Below, one piece after another: positions 25,573-37,668 of a stretch of 64,000 nt of DNA. Below the pieces are notes generated by a model. It saw only the letters and a program-made list of their open reading frames with translations, was not told where the DNA came from and searched no databases. The DNA is from Condylostoma magnum (taxonomy: Eukaryota; Ciliophora; Heterotrichea; Heterotrichida; Condylostomatidae), in the NCBI GenBank assembly GCA_920105805.1, contig CAKKTI010000045.1, positions 1-64,000 of the forward strand. The letters are read 5' to 3'. How positions within the stretch are numbered: position 1 is the first letter of the stretch; each line of letters begins with the position of its first letter. The translations under genes were made by a program, and so were the position numbers.

Positions 25573-26832
25573 TTAAAATACCCTACAAGTATTGCAACTT
25601 ACATTAGTTACTTTATCTTCTATGGAAATATTGAATTCATTATTATAATCATTCTCTTCACTTATCTCAGTAAGTACATTGTTAGCTTTTCTTTATAATT
25701 ATAATAATTTTAAAAGTTATCGATTGTTACTTTCTTCATTAGCTCTATACTTAGAAGCTAATTTTTTTGTCCACTGATTGAAGAAATTTACGACCTTATC
25801 ATCAAATTGTTATTTAGGGTTTTACTTTTGCCTTCAATACGACAGTTTTAACTCTTACAACTGTTTTCTTTGCACATTTTTATTATTTCCTTTATCTTTA
25901 ATAACATTAAGGAAATGATGCATCTACTACCTTCTTTCTTTTAATTTAGGATTTTAGCTTTCCATAAGTGCAATTGACCACTTCTTGAAATAATTATTAA
26001 TTGCATTTTTATTCTAATGTTCATTTAGTGCTGATTCAAAAGATATGTTATTGCTTTCTAAATTCCAATTTAATGTTTTATCAAAGGACTCTTCACCATT
26101 AAATTATAAATCTTTATCATCTTCTGAAGCTGAATAATCAAGTGATAAATAAGAATTGAATCTTGAATCCCTGGACGATTCTATTTTAGTCTAGTCAACA
26201 TAAAAGTCATTAGAAATAAGCAATTAGGTTTACGGTCTGCCTCTAATTTGTCTTTATTATTAAATCACTAAGGGTAATGCAGTTGGTTTGTTTAAAATAT
26301 CATAACTAATAGCATACTATTAAACAGAATATTTAGTAGTGTCTGTTATAAAAGGTAGTTATAAGGGCTTTACGACTATTTCATGGCATCCATTATTAGG
26401 CATTCTTTCTAAGTATAGAGTTTTAAGTCTAAACATTTACTCTTCTTATTGCTACTCTTAATTATTCCTACTATTCCTGCTATTCCTTCTTCTATTATTC
26501 CTCTTGTTTTTTGGTGTTTTAGGTACTAAATTAATCATTGATTTTCTGTTTTATGGTACCTATTATTTAGTCCTGCTCCCATCAAGAGATTAACTATTGC
26601 TGTTATTTCTCTTTCTTTTCCTTTTTCTTGATGGTCTTGGCGACTCAGCCATTTAAATTGATTCTGAGTCACTAGATTAATTAGAAGCACTGCTTAAGTC
26701 TAAACTAGCACAAGTCATCACTTTTTAATTGGTGAGTCTTATTATATCAATTGATTCTTATAAGACCTAATCTATTGCACTTGGAATGTTTTTAGCATTA
26801 GAGTATATGAATTCCTTAAATGTTATACACAT
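25573..26832 (-). CDS. Unknown protein with basic N-terminal region (419 aa)
   Basis: Frame from ATG 26832 (MCITFKEFIYSNAKNIPSAI) to TAA 25573-25575. After about 60 residues comes a strongly basic patch (PSRKRKRKRNNSNS) and an Arg/Asn-rich low-complexity stretch (KNKRNNRRRNSRN), both nuclear-localisation-like. The C-terminal half is helical (YFKKWSIALMESQNPKLKER). The patch suggests a nuclear protein; no domain is recognised. An internal ATG at about residue 49 is an alternative start. Confidence 0.6.
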
Positions 26833-26869
26833 TTGATTTATATTGAATTCTGATTAAGAGTGTAAAATC

Positions 26870-27420
26870 CTAAATATCAGATTTCATGGCTACTCAAAGG
26901 TTTGCTATAATAAGAGTTGTAAAGCGGATAGCAGCTAAAAGGAGGAGGGATATTTATAAGCTGCTCCATTTTCCAGTAATTAAAGCTCCTATTCTTAAAA
27001 TTTTATCTCAAAATCAAAGAACTTTTTCATTTAGGCTTTTATATCTGAAACATATCTTTAATTGTCAAAACTGTTTGCTGATATTAGCAAAATTGAACAT
27101 TTCATACAGTGTTGAATTTAGTTGGGCTTTATTATTATCACTGAGGATCAGGATGGAAGCATTATAAGGACAAGATCACACTCTAGATTCTATTTCTAAA
27201 ATTGTCAGTTTTTCTTGTGTCTTGATCTCAGTTTGTTAACCGGAATGTAATCAAATTTATTGATTTAGTTTGCTAACTCTTATATAAAAACATCTGTAGC
27301 TCCAATCCTAAGCTAATGCTTTAGTTCAATTCTTATAATATCAGATAGAATAAAACCTTTATCAAATACAATATCATGGGCCGGGAGACCCTAATATGAC
27401 TCTTTCTACCGTCTACTCAT
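26870..27420 (-). CDS. Unknown protein, frame break at an A-run (about 182 aa)
   Basis: From ATG 27420 the frame reads MSRRQKESYQGLPAHDIVF and on to KLRSRHKK. At plus-strand 27206-27214 (a run of five A on the coding strand) the convincing reading moves back one base and continues LTILEIESRVWSCPYNAS, with helices and a hydrophobic stretch SLLLLAAIRFTTLIIANLW, to TAG 26870-26872. One missing A in the run, a minus-one programmed shift, or a very small intron would each explain it. The unshifted frame also stays open but reads less like protein. No family recognised. Confidence 0.45.
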
Positions 27421-27557
27421 ATTTTATATCTAGAAAAAATGTGTTGTTTTAAGAATGAAAATTATATAATTTTAAGTACGATTAATATGCTCTTTACATC
27501 CCCTTAAATACCATGAAAAACTACCAATGTATTTTAAAAAACCTTAATTATTTATAC

Positions 27558-28175
27558 CTAGTTTAGATTTTCCTCTTTTACTCTAAACAACGGAGGTAAT
27601 TTTACAGGTTGGTTATCCTCTTCATTAATCTCAAATTAATAATCAAACGTAAATTGCATCATGAATTGCAACCTATCTTGAGGATTATATATAACAATGC
27701 TTTCATCTCTAAACGGGAATTCTTAAATTTAATGTCTTACCTGATCTCACTCATTATCAATTTATAAAATTTCTCCCTAGCCAAGCCTACCATCTGGAAC
27801 TGATCCATATAAACAGTCTTCTATTGCTTAGCTTATTTCAACATAGCTTTTAGTAAATAAGCTTTATTTAAATTTACCTCCTTTTATTATATGCTACCTT
27901 ATGAAGTTTCTTGTATTACGTAAAACTGCACCCCCTATGAAAGGGTTAGATTCTATTGTTGTAAATACTAAAAGAATCAAGTCATCTTTAAATTTCGCAA
28001 AATGGACTCTAAACTAATCTACTGTGAAATGCTCAGTTTTATATTACATTATTTAGTATATGTTTTTTATCACTGAGTCAACTACCTCATTTGCTGTTTA
28101 GAATGGAAGTTGATGCTTATGTTATATAAGCATTACATTACCATTGCTCCTTACAATAGATATAATTTCTGCCAT
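27558..28175 (-). CDS. Unknown protein, longin-like pattern (205 aa)
   Basis: Frame from ATG 28175 (MAEIISIVRSNGNVMLIQHK) to TAG 27558-27560. Alternating beta and helical stretches in the first 110 residues (NGNVMLIQHK, FRVHFAKFKDDLILLVFTTI) resemble the longin or roadblock class, but the match is weak. The rest is polar and ends VKEENLN. Its frame is continuous with the upstream C2 gene, with only TAA, TAG and TGA codons between them. Confidence 0.55.
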
Positions 28176-28280
28176 TTTATAAGTTTATGTAAATTGTATG
28201 TATGACACACTAATTCATTTAAATCTACCTTTTTCAATACTGATTAAATAACTTTACTCTGAACTATCATAAATAATTGA

Positions 28281-31200
28281 TTACACTTTCTAATGTTTGT
28301 TTCCCTTCATAATAGCTGCAATTCTTGAAAGTTCCGAATTATTTTGTATAAATCTATTGTAGTTTCTTAATTTCTGAGGAGTTGATCGTCTCGGTGGGCT
28401 TTAAATATGTGATTTGGAAATAGCAGGAGATATTTCATCATCTGATCTCTCTATTTATTCTGACTTATTCAAGAAATCTTCACTTTTTTGAGGTGATTAC
28501 TTTGGTAGGTCATAAGGGCGAATTGTTTCGTTCTCTATAAAATGAGGTTCTTGAATTGGAGTATAAACTGTTTCATTCTCTATAAAAGAAGGCTCTTGAA
28601 TCGGAGTATAAAATGTTTCATTCTCTACAAAAGGAGGTTCTTTAATCGGAACATGATCTAAGGATTCATACTTCATGAAATTATATTGATTCAAATTCAT
28701 TTCTTCATCAAAACTGTATATTAAATCTACTTCATTAATTGTAGCAAGTACATTTTGTATTCTTTGCTCGTCTAAATCATCAAGGTCACTTTCTTCTATT
28801 AATTATTCAGGATCAATTCTAACTGGTTGCTCAATATAAAATGCTTTACTGGGGAAATACTCAATTAGGGGTTCCTTTGGCTTTATAATTTCTTCAGATT
28901 TTATAACATTCCTTGGTTCAAGTTAATCGTAGAACTTAACTGTGCTTTATATATCAAAGCTTTGTTTTTCTGGCAAATCTTCCCTTTTATCAAATAAACT
29001 GCCTATATTTTCTAAAAATCTCATATTCTCCATTAGCCTTGTTCTAAGATTTAAGTCATTTTCACATTCTAAGGACTTATTAACTGTATATAATTATTAG
29101 TCGAATTAATTTGGCTATACAATTACACTTTAACTTTTATTAATTTGAGGTTATTAATTCTAAATTTAGACCTTTAGCTATCCTATACGTTCACCAAATC
29201 CAATGATATGATACCATCCATCAATTCCTTTAAATCTTTCAAAGACATTTAAATCAATACTTGCTTCTCCTACAAGAGAATCCTCTTCATTTACTCCTTT
29301 ATTTCAGAGTTAAAACTAAATAAAGTGATTCTTACTCTCAGGTAGTTAATGCTAGTTTTAATAATTCCATATAGGACATGATGATCTATAAATAGGATGA
29401 GTTTGGTATTCCTAGTGGTCAAATCACTGATATTTAATGTAAATATTAGGGAGCTATTGTAAATGTTTAAATCTTAGATGCAAAGCAGATTCAATTGTTA
29501 AGGTGATTAATTAATCACTCAATTTTATGATGCTCTTAATTGGTTTCTCAGGTATACTTTCTTATTGAATTCTTTCAGGCGGTAATGTTTATACTCTCTT
29601 AACTACTCTTTTAACTTTTTTAGGTTCTTTAAATGGAGCTTAATCATCAAGTAAAAAGCTTATACTTAGATTAATGCATCCTAATAGTTAACCAAACTCA
29701 TTTAGTATTGAAAAATCCCCTTTGATGAGCTAATTGGCTAATAAAGGTCTTAATACAATTCTTGATTATCCTAATACATTGTTTATTCCACTTTTGATAT
29801 TGATTAAAGCAACTCCGTCTTGCACTGCATGGATGAAGTGCTCATCCATTACTACTTCAATGATATGCCTATCATATATTTCAATCTTATCGTTAATTCT
29901 TAGTTTTCTAGAAATAATAGGCTAGTAGTGTTATATTAACTAATTCTCAAACAATTGAAATTAATAAGATATTAATCCATTCTTCAAATGAGGTTACTAT
30001 TACAGCAGTCTGTCTATACTATGCACTGAGTTAACATTTACAGTAACATAGCTTAATTTATTTAAAGGCTTATTTACTATTGTTTCTTTGCCAAAGTAAA
30101 CATCCTTTGCAACTTCATTGGTTAATTTTTTGTTGTATTGAACTGTTACTTTTATTTTACCAATCTAATCGTTCTTATAGCAACCTAAATCAAAGTTGCA
30201 ATCTGCATGTAATAGTAAAGCTCTGAAAATTACTTCATTTTCTTCCATCTCTACTAATTCTTCAATAGGAAGTACAGCTTTGCCCAATATAATCTCACTG
30301 CTTCTTTATTAAAACTATGAAAGATAAAAAGTAAGTCCCACTGAGTTTATTGGTAAAATACTTTCAAGAGATTGATTAGCAGGTGAAGTGATTTTATGCT
30401 AATTTGTGAGATTTAATATAGCTTTATTCTCAATTGGTTATATTATTCCGGTTTCTATTTCATTCGCATCAGAAGGAAAACAATACTTTATATACAATTA
30501 AGTTCCTACCTTGTTAAAAATAGGACATTCAACTTCTTTTAAATTCAATGTGAATGTGTGCTCTATAAACTACTTTTATTCTTCTTATATGCTTTTCTGA
30601 TCATGAATCGGTTGCACATCTTATTGGGAATATATTTCATTTTATTGAGAATATGTCTCATTTTACTAAGAGTATGTTTCTTGTTAATATTTTGTCTAAT
30701 CTTAAGGAATGATTTGATCTGGTTTATCCTATTATTCTCATTATGGACTCATAGAATTGTGTAGTACCTTTTACTTCTCATTAAGCCAGTTAGCAATATC
30801 TCCAATGCTTCCAATACTTTCAGTTAAATTATAATCATATGTATTTTGTTATATATTTTAGTCTTATTGATTCTAATTCTAAAAGGTTAACTCATTAGTT
30901 TAGATTTCTTACCTATCATATTTTTGCTTTAATTCCTTAATTGACGCAGAATTCTTCAATGATTAGTAAGTCTATAAGCTATGTGAAGCTTATAATTTAT
31001 AAATTTAAGTTGTAGTACCAACAGCTGTCAACATTTTTAAGTAGCCATCATTATTTCCCTTTCTAAGGTTATATATTCCCTGGAAATCGTCAATTATTAT
31101 GAATGGGAAAGTATTATTAAGGAAAATTTGTTTATTTTCCTAATATTACTAATAAAACGAGTTTAAGCTTAGTTTTATAAGTCCTAGCAAATTTTCACTT

Positions 31201-32051
31201 TCAGGTGATATTTTATCCCATATTTCTAAGACAATTTAAGATTACGAAAACTTTTCAATTTAGTGCGGCATAATAGGAAGAGTTAATTGATGATTAATAG
31301 TTGTTTAGTTTTTGTATTGCCAATACACTTAAGTTTTCACTCTTTCTGTTGATAGCATTGATTTATATGTTATTAATACGTTCCTATTGCTTCCATCTTC
31401 CCTATTGGACAGCTAGTCTATGTGATCAATGTACATATAAAAGGAAAGGCTTATTTCATTTTAGCTGCTTTGCAAGTCCTCATCTAATTGGGGATATAAT
31501 ATCTAAGGAGTTGGTTCAGGATGAGCTAATTATTAGAACTCATCTTCTTATTTCTTTTCAGTCTTAAACATTTTCATGCTTTAAAGAACATAATTAGCTT
31601 AATTTTCCTATGTTAGTTTTAGCTAAACACTTAATTTACCAACTATTCCAGCATACTACGCAATGTTAATGATTGCGCTGTGACTGTAACTCGGAGAAAG
31701 TAGAATGCTGTCCCATGCAATTTCTCCTTATCCAATAATACTACCAGCTTTAACTATAAACGCAATCTTTTAGCTGGATAGTCTATCAGGTTGTTCTAAA
31801 TTAACATTATGTGTGCTTTCATGACTAAAATTGTAAATGTTATCATAACCACCCTTATGCTTTATTTCAATAGCTTCGATTTTGATTTATTGCCGATTAT
31901 CCAGAACCGGTAACTCGCAATCAATAACCAAGTCTTCTTCACTTACTCCTTCTAATTACTCTACTAATGTCAAAGTCGACGTTATGATTTAAACCTACGA
32001 AACTCCTTGTAAGTGCTCATACATGTTAACCTCGTCAAACCTTCTTTCCAT
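28281..32051 (-). CDS. Large multi-C2-domain protein, C2CD3-like (1256 aa)
   Basis: A continuous frame from ATG 32051. Several C2-type beta-sandwich stretches are visible: near the start (GSIIGQGEIAWDSILLS), mid-protein (IVLEIWDKISPESENLLGLI; IILGKAVLPIEELVEME; SGINNVLGQSRIVLRPLL), and near residues 900-1000 (SLVGEASIDLNVFERFKGI then GWYHIIGFGERIGQLKVQI). Tandem C2 domains without a kinase or membrane helix suggest a centriole or basal-body protein such as C2CD3; this is inference. Two tandem repeats lie inside (21-base and 45-base units). The end is set at TAA 28281-28283; TAG at 28290 is equally possible. An ATG at 32087 is in frame but lies inside PCCB. Confidence 0.78.
28531..28650. repeat. 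45-base tandem repeat in the C2 gene (about 2.7 copies)
   Basis: Units start at 28531, 28576 and 28621. Each encodes the 15-residue unit FIENETVYTPIQEPH with small changes (SFIENET, PFVENET). The whole run stays in frame, so copy number can vary without breaking the protein. Confidence 0.85.
30628..30690. repeat. 21-base tandem repeat in the C2 gene (3 copies)
   Basis: Three 21-base units encode ETYSQQN, ETYSQQN and EIYSQQD on the minus strand, in a linker between C2-like domains. Divergence between units is a few bases each. Confidence 0.8.
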
Positions 32052-32067
32052 TTTAAATTCTATTTAA

Positions 32068-33684
32068 CTAAAGTGGGATATTTCCATGCTTCCTCCAAGG
32101 ACGATCAGACTTCTTGTTCTTCAGTATCTTCAAATCCTCAATAATCCTTTATCGTGTAAACCTGGGAGTTATAATGTCGTCAATAAACCCTCTTTGTGCA
32201 GCTAGTAACGGGGTAGCGAACACCTCTTGGTAATGCTTGGTTTCCTCTTCTACGTTTTTTCCTCTGAAGATAATCTCAACGGCTCCCTTTGCCCCCATAA
32301 CCGCGATTTCTCCAGTAGGCCAAGCGTAGTTATAGTCTGATGCCAAATGCTTACTATTCATAACGCAATATGCTCCTCCATAAGCCTTTCGTGTGATAAA
32401 GGTGATTTTAGGCACAGTTGCCTCAGAAAATGCATATAGGATTTTAGCTCCGTGAGAAATAATACCATGGTGCTCCTCATGCACTCCTGGTAGATACCCA
32501 GGTACATCCTCAAAGCAAACTAAAGGAATGTTGAAAGCATCACAAAATCTAACAAATCTGGCACCTTTGGTTGATGATTCCCTGTCTAGCACTCCAGCTA
32601 GGGCAGCGGGTTGGTTTGCAACAAAGCCTACAGTTTCACCATTCATTCTTCCAAATCCTACTACTATGTTCTTAGCGAAATTCTAAGCCACCTCTTCAAA
32701 GTGCAAATCGTCACACACTAGTTTTAGTATGTTTCTCATATCATAAGGCATGTTGGGATTGTGTGGAACTATTTTATCTAGAACTGGAATCTGGCGTCTT
32801 GGGTCATCACTAGTGGGTTTAATTGGAGATTTTTCCTTGTTATTGAGTGGCAGGAAGTCATAGAAGTTTCTTACGTACTGCAATAATTCAACATCATTGT
32901 TAAGGGCAAAGTGGGCTACACCTGATTTACTAGTATGTACCTTAGCTCCGCCAAGGCCTTCCATGTCTATATCCTCGTTTGTTACTGTCTTAACTACATC
33001 AGGACCAGTGACAAACATATAGGAAGTGTTCTTTACCATGAATATAAAGTCAGTCAAGGCCGGGGAGTATACTGCACCTCCTGCACATGGACCCATAATC
33101 AATGAGAGTTAGGGAACTACACCTGAGGAAAGGACATTGTTGTGGAAGATGTTTGCATATCCACCTAGAGAGGCCACTCCTTCCTAGATTCTAGCTCCAC
33201 CACTATCGTTGAGCCCTATTACAGGAATTCCATATTAAAGCGACTTTTCTTATATTTTGACAATCTTCTCAGCCACAGTTTCACTTAAAGTACCTCCATG
33301 TACAGTGAAATCAAATGAGAACAGAAAGACAGGCCTTCCATGTATTTCTCCATGTCCAGTGATCATTCCATCCCCTGGACTTACATCTTTCTCCATTCCA
33401 AAATCAGTGCATCTATGTGTAACTAGTTAGTCGTACTCAGTAAATGTATTTTAGTCAACTAGCAACTCGACTCTCTCTCTTGCAGTTAATTTATGCCTAG
33501 AATGCTACTTATTGATTCTTTTCTCATTTCCGGTGATGTTCTATTATCTAAGCCCTGTAAGCTTGTCCATGAATCCTTTTGCATCATGGCAATAACTAGG
33601 CTGAAGTTGTAACTTTTCTTATAATGTTTAAGAAAGTGGAATGTGTTTATATGCGGAGAGATTCCTAGTCACTAATCTAATCAT
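32068..33684 (-). CDS. PCCB: Propionyl-CoA carboxylase beta chain
   Basis: The carboxyltransferase half of mitochondrial propionyl-CoA carboxylase, which makes methylmalonyl-CoA with the biotin-bearing alpha chain. The 538-residue frame equals the human length. Visible are a basic mitochondrial-type N-terminus ([14 protein letters not shown]), [30 protein letters not shown] (oxyanion region), [17 protein letters not shown], and in the second half [26 protein letters not shown] and [15 protein letters not shown]. The C-terminus reads [15 protein letters not shown], then TAG 32068-32070 exactly at the family end. A TAA codes Gln in PRFTRQRIIEDL only 27 codons earlier. The C2 gene starts 16 bases downstream. 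Confidence 0.97.
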
Positions 33685-33722
33685 TATATAAAAAAATATG
33701 AAAGGTTAATAAGCTTTAATGA

Positions 33723-35366
33723 TCATCTCTTCTTAGCAGCTGCTTTACGGGCAGCTGCCTTCTTCTCTGCTGCAATTCTTACCTCTTCTTCCTGTTGGTG
33801 CCTGAATCTTATCTCTTTACGCATTCTTATCAAGTTCTCCTAGGCTTGTTCAATAAAATCTTAATTTAAGCCAATTTCATTAGCCTGTTTCATTAGTTTT
33901 TCTATAGAGTCAACTTGGTTTATTAGAGAAGATAGCTCTGTTGCCCAATCTGGAATGATGAATTTCGGTTCCCTTTTCTTCTTTCTTGGTGCCTTTTTCT
34001 ATGGCTCTTGTTTTGCTGGTGCCTTTTGGCCTCTTTTGCGAGGATCTACTACCTCTATTTCCGGGTATTCTCGTACCGGGTAGTCTAGGAATAATCGGAG
34101 TATGTAGTGGGCGTTTATGTTGTTTTACATCATTTAACTCAAATGCCGGGCCGATGATGTGTATTCCTCTGATACTCCGTTTTATTCCGCTATTTGAAGT
34201 AGGGACTCCAAGTATGAAACAGCTTCTTCTGTGGCGTTGTGAATGGGAGTTATGTTGATTTAGTGCCTTAAATTTCTCTCAGCTACAAGTCTATCACTTT
34301 CACGTCTAGCAAAATCTAGAATTTAAGGATCTACGGCTACTCCTCTTTCTTACGCTGATTTCAGCATGCAATCTAGTACATATACTGATTTTTGTATTGT
34401 TTTATAATTTTCAACATAAGCCAAAGAATTGATAAACTCTTAAATTTCTCCCTCTGTCTTTAGTCTTTCTCTTGCAATTTATACAGTTTTTATTAGTTTT
34501 ACATCTATTTAAGCTCCTTCTGCTTATATTCGCTACATTGCATTATCCACCTAGTCGAAATCATTAGTACTTAAGGCCTGTTTGGTGTCAGATTCCGTCT
34601 GTTGAAGTTTATTTAGGCATTGCTCACACCTGCAAATTGGTTTTTCAGGAGTCTCTGACTCTGCAGTTTCATAAATCCACATAGATGTTTTACACCTTGC
34701 ACAAAAGTATTGCTTGCAACCCTAGCATAAATGTCTGTTATTATGGATATCAAACTCTTAAGAACACTGCTTATTTGCACATTTCTTAGATTTGATTGCA
34801 GTTTGCAGCATTTCCCTTATTTAAGGATCAGTTGCAAGATGCAAAGGAGTGTGTCCTCTGCTGTTCTTGTGAGTTACACTAACCCCAAAGGCTAAAAACA
34901 CTTCTAGTATATCATGTCTGGCTCCAGCCGCGGCATGATGTATGCAATTATTCCCATATACATCTACTTCCAGAGGTTGTAGACCAAATTTAATAAGAAG
35001 CCAAACCACCCGAGTATGACCGTTGAAAGATGCCCAGTGCAAAGGATTAGTTCCCTTAGCTTTATCATTTGCTCCGTCTTCATCCTCATCTACAAACTCT
35101 TCAACTTTGAATATATCCCACTTTGCACCGGCCTCCATTAGCACCTTTACTGAGTGCTCTTATCCTTTAGCACATGCCCACATCAAGCTACTCCAGTTCT
35201 TTTTATCCAGAAAGTTTATATTTGCCCCTCTCTAAATTAAGTCCTGCATTTCTTCAATTCTCCCAGCTGCAGATGCCTTTATAAGAAGCTTTCCTAACTC
35301 ATTTGGATCCTCCTTTTCTTCCTCCTCATCTTCTGAGTAACTGTTGTATTCTTCTTATTCTTCCAT
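33723..35366 (-). CDS. Ankyrin-repeat and FYVE-type zinc-finger protein (547 aa)
   Basis: ATG 35366 opens an acidic N-terminus (MEEQEEYNSYSEDEEEE), then about four ankyrin repeats at residues 20-180 (GKLLIKASAAGRIEEMQ, KGTNPLHWASFNGHTRV, YGNNCIHHAAAGARHDI, RGHTPLHLATDP). Residues about 195-250 hold eight spaced Cys with NNRHLCQGCKQYFCARC and PICRCEQC, a FYVE pattern lacking the full RRHHCR box, so PI3P binding is uncertain. A long helical region and a Lys/Ala-rich basic tail follow (AARKAAAKKR). The next codon is TGA at 33723-33725, taken as stop because PCCB begins 38 bases on; if read as Trp the frame would run to a TAA that overlaps the PCCB ATG. Confidence 0.8.
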
Positions 35367-35384
35367 ATTTTTAAATTAATTAGA

Positions 35385-36137
35385 CTATTGGCGTAATGCC
35401 TCTACTATTCTATTTATTATCATTTTCTCAAATTTAATATTAGTTGCTCTGTTCATTAGAACTGTTTGATAGTCTCCCTCTAAGTTGATTTTTGCTCTGA
35501 AAATTTTATCTGTTTTATATCTTTGAAGTAATCTTGTATATTGATCCTGTTTCTCCCGTTTAAGAAATTCTATTTCATCCGTTACAAATTAGTTTTAGGA
35601 TTCTAGCTCTAATTAGGATACCATGTAGTTTATTATATATAGATTAGATAGATAGTCATAGTTCTGTAGTATAGTTCTGGCTTCTAAATCCTCGAAGTGG
35701 TTAAACTATTACTCACCTTCTTCGTCAACATAAATAATCAAGCATTCTTTTGGCCTGCATACATGAGCAATAATTCCTTCAAAAGCTGTTTGAGTTTCCT
35801 TATCAAGCTCTTCCTCCTCACTAACTTTATCTAATTATGGGTTAATCATAATCTTATAATCTTGTGTCCTTACATCCTAAGCACTTCATTGGTTATTCAT
35901 CATTTTAGGATTGTAACACAAGATATTATACGGTAATCCTAAATGAGGTCCTGTAAGACAAGGTAATTGATAATAAGTCTAATTAAAGCTTACAGCTGAT
36001 TAAATTAATGAGGGAATATCTTATCTCATTAGTTTATCTGTAAAATTTGTTATGTTTTTAGCCTCAATCATAAATGATAGATAGTCCCCAGTTAAAGCAG
36101 TAAGTAGGGGCAGAATCTTCTACTATTGCCTTGCCAT
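35385..36137 (-). CDS. Unknown helical protein (250 aa)
   Basis: Frame from ATG 36137 (MARQQQKILPLLTALTGDY) to TAG 35385-35387. Features: helical first part (ITNFTDKLMRQDIPSLI), a conserved-looking LPCLTGPHLGLPYNILC, an acidic middle (KVSEEEELDKETQ), and a helical C-terminus (EIEFLKREKQDQYTRLL). The first 80 residues slightly recall Sec63-type helices, but I cannot support that. Its frame is continuous with the ankyrin-FYVE gene: only TAG and TAA separate the two (18 bases between stop and start), so a fused product is formally possible. Confidence 0.6.
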
Positions 36138-36214
36138 TTATAATTCAAATGGGAATTTATACCGGGCTTGTAGTCCATTCTCCTTTAATTAATTAGCGCC
36201 GTTTTGACATAATA

Positions 36215-37570
36215 ATGAATGAAATACATTAATTACTCCTAACTCACAAAGATGAAATTATTATAAAAGAAGAGCCCAAAATTCTTACAGTAGAAGCATT
36301 ATACGGAAGTGATAGTTTCTCAATTCCTTTAGTTTGCATGTTTATTAGATCCTAGTTTTTTAGGATTCACCCCGGGTCACAACCTCCTGAAGATGTTAAA
36401 TAGTTTGGAGCAATCATATGGGAAATATTGAATATATTCAAAGAACATTATCCTTCTAAAATTGAACTAGTAGAAGATAATTTAGAAAGATGCAGACCTT
36501 ATTATAATGAAATCTCGGATAGTGAAGCATTAAGAAGGCAAGTTTCATGCTTAAGTAGTCGTGTATATGAAATTGGCATAATGTCCTAAGATGAAATGGA
36601 AGATTTGTGGTATGTTTTGTATTAAACTATCAAATGTAATGACTTAAAATAAACTGCTGCTGTACTGGAGATAATGGGAAATCAAAAATTATGTCCTCCA
36701 TATGTGTTCAGGAATATAAGAGATGAGGAGAAAAGAATACTTTAGAGCTTAATATAAGATTAAGCTAATCAGGATGGAGAGTAATGCTACGGATACCTAA
36801 AAAACTGTTAGGATTTAGCATAGTTTTTACTTGATGGAGTAGATGAGCGTTCAACTACAGTTCCAATAATTAAGGAAAATCATTATGAATTGCCTAGTTC
36901 TTTCCAATTATTAATGTTTTAGATAGGAGAAACAGCATGTGTAGAACGTGTTACTTTTCTGTTAGACAATGTTAATAAATCCCAGAAAATTGAGAATTTG
37001 ATATACTATGGATGAATTGAGAAGATATATGCAATTGTAGAAAAGTACTGTGATGGTTTATATGGAGCAGAAGATCATGATGTGGTTAGATTTGGAATAT
37101 TTCAGTATTAGATAGCTTTATCACTGGCTAAACTAAGTAAAAACCCAGAATATTTTTAGATGATGCTGCAATCTGGAATTTTCAGCAGATACTTGGAAGT
37201 TGTAGAGGAAGCTTGTGTTTTCCTATATAGACAAAATCTAGATAAAGAAGACTTAGAAGGATGCAAATTAGAAGAATTTGTAAAAGCTTCCTTAAATCTA
37301 GTAAAACTCGCAATTAATTAATCCTTTTATAAGCATTTGAGAAGCTTGTATGAAGGCTTGAGGAAAATTCACTCAAGATTGCTCAACTTCACTCATAGCG
37401 GCTCTCCTGATATGCCAATTCCAGATGAACCTGAAGCATTGAGACTTGTAAGTGAAGAGCTCTATGAAATTTTTATAATAACGAGAGACGATTTATTAAA
37501 AATAGATGCATTGCTAGAGTATCAGGATAGACACGAGGAGAAATGGGAAAGACTTTTTGATGATATCTAG
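36215..37570 (+). CDS. Unknown helical-repeat protein (451 aa)
   Basis: ATG 36215 starts MNEIHQLLLTHKDEIIIKEE and leads into an all-helical protein with armadillo or HEAT-like spacing (FGIFQYQIALSLAKLS, LEEFVKASLNLVKLAINQ, EALRLVSEELYEIFIIT), ending RHEEKWERLFDDI before TAG 37568-37570; two more TAA follow within 15 bases. The start is 77 bases from the divergent gene. The family is not recognised. Confidence 0.65.
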
Positions 37571-37668
37571 TTGTAAGAAATTTAAAAGATGGAAAATATA
37601 CTAATTCCTGTATTCTTAATGTTATCTTTTAAATGTTTAGCTGTAAATTTGTAACTCTTAAAAATAAA

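Noticed and set aside
26886-27167. 93-codon plus-strand frame
   Set aside because: The minus strand reads better (helical, with a hydrophobic segment), though that gene has its own frame break, so some doubt remains.
32052-32087. ATG 32087 as the start of the C2 gene
   Set aside because: It lies inside the last codons of PCCB; ATG 32051, just past the PCCB stop, fits the tandem spacing seen elsewhere.
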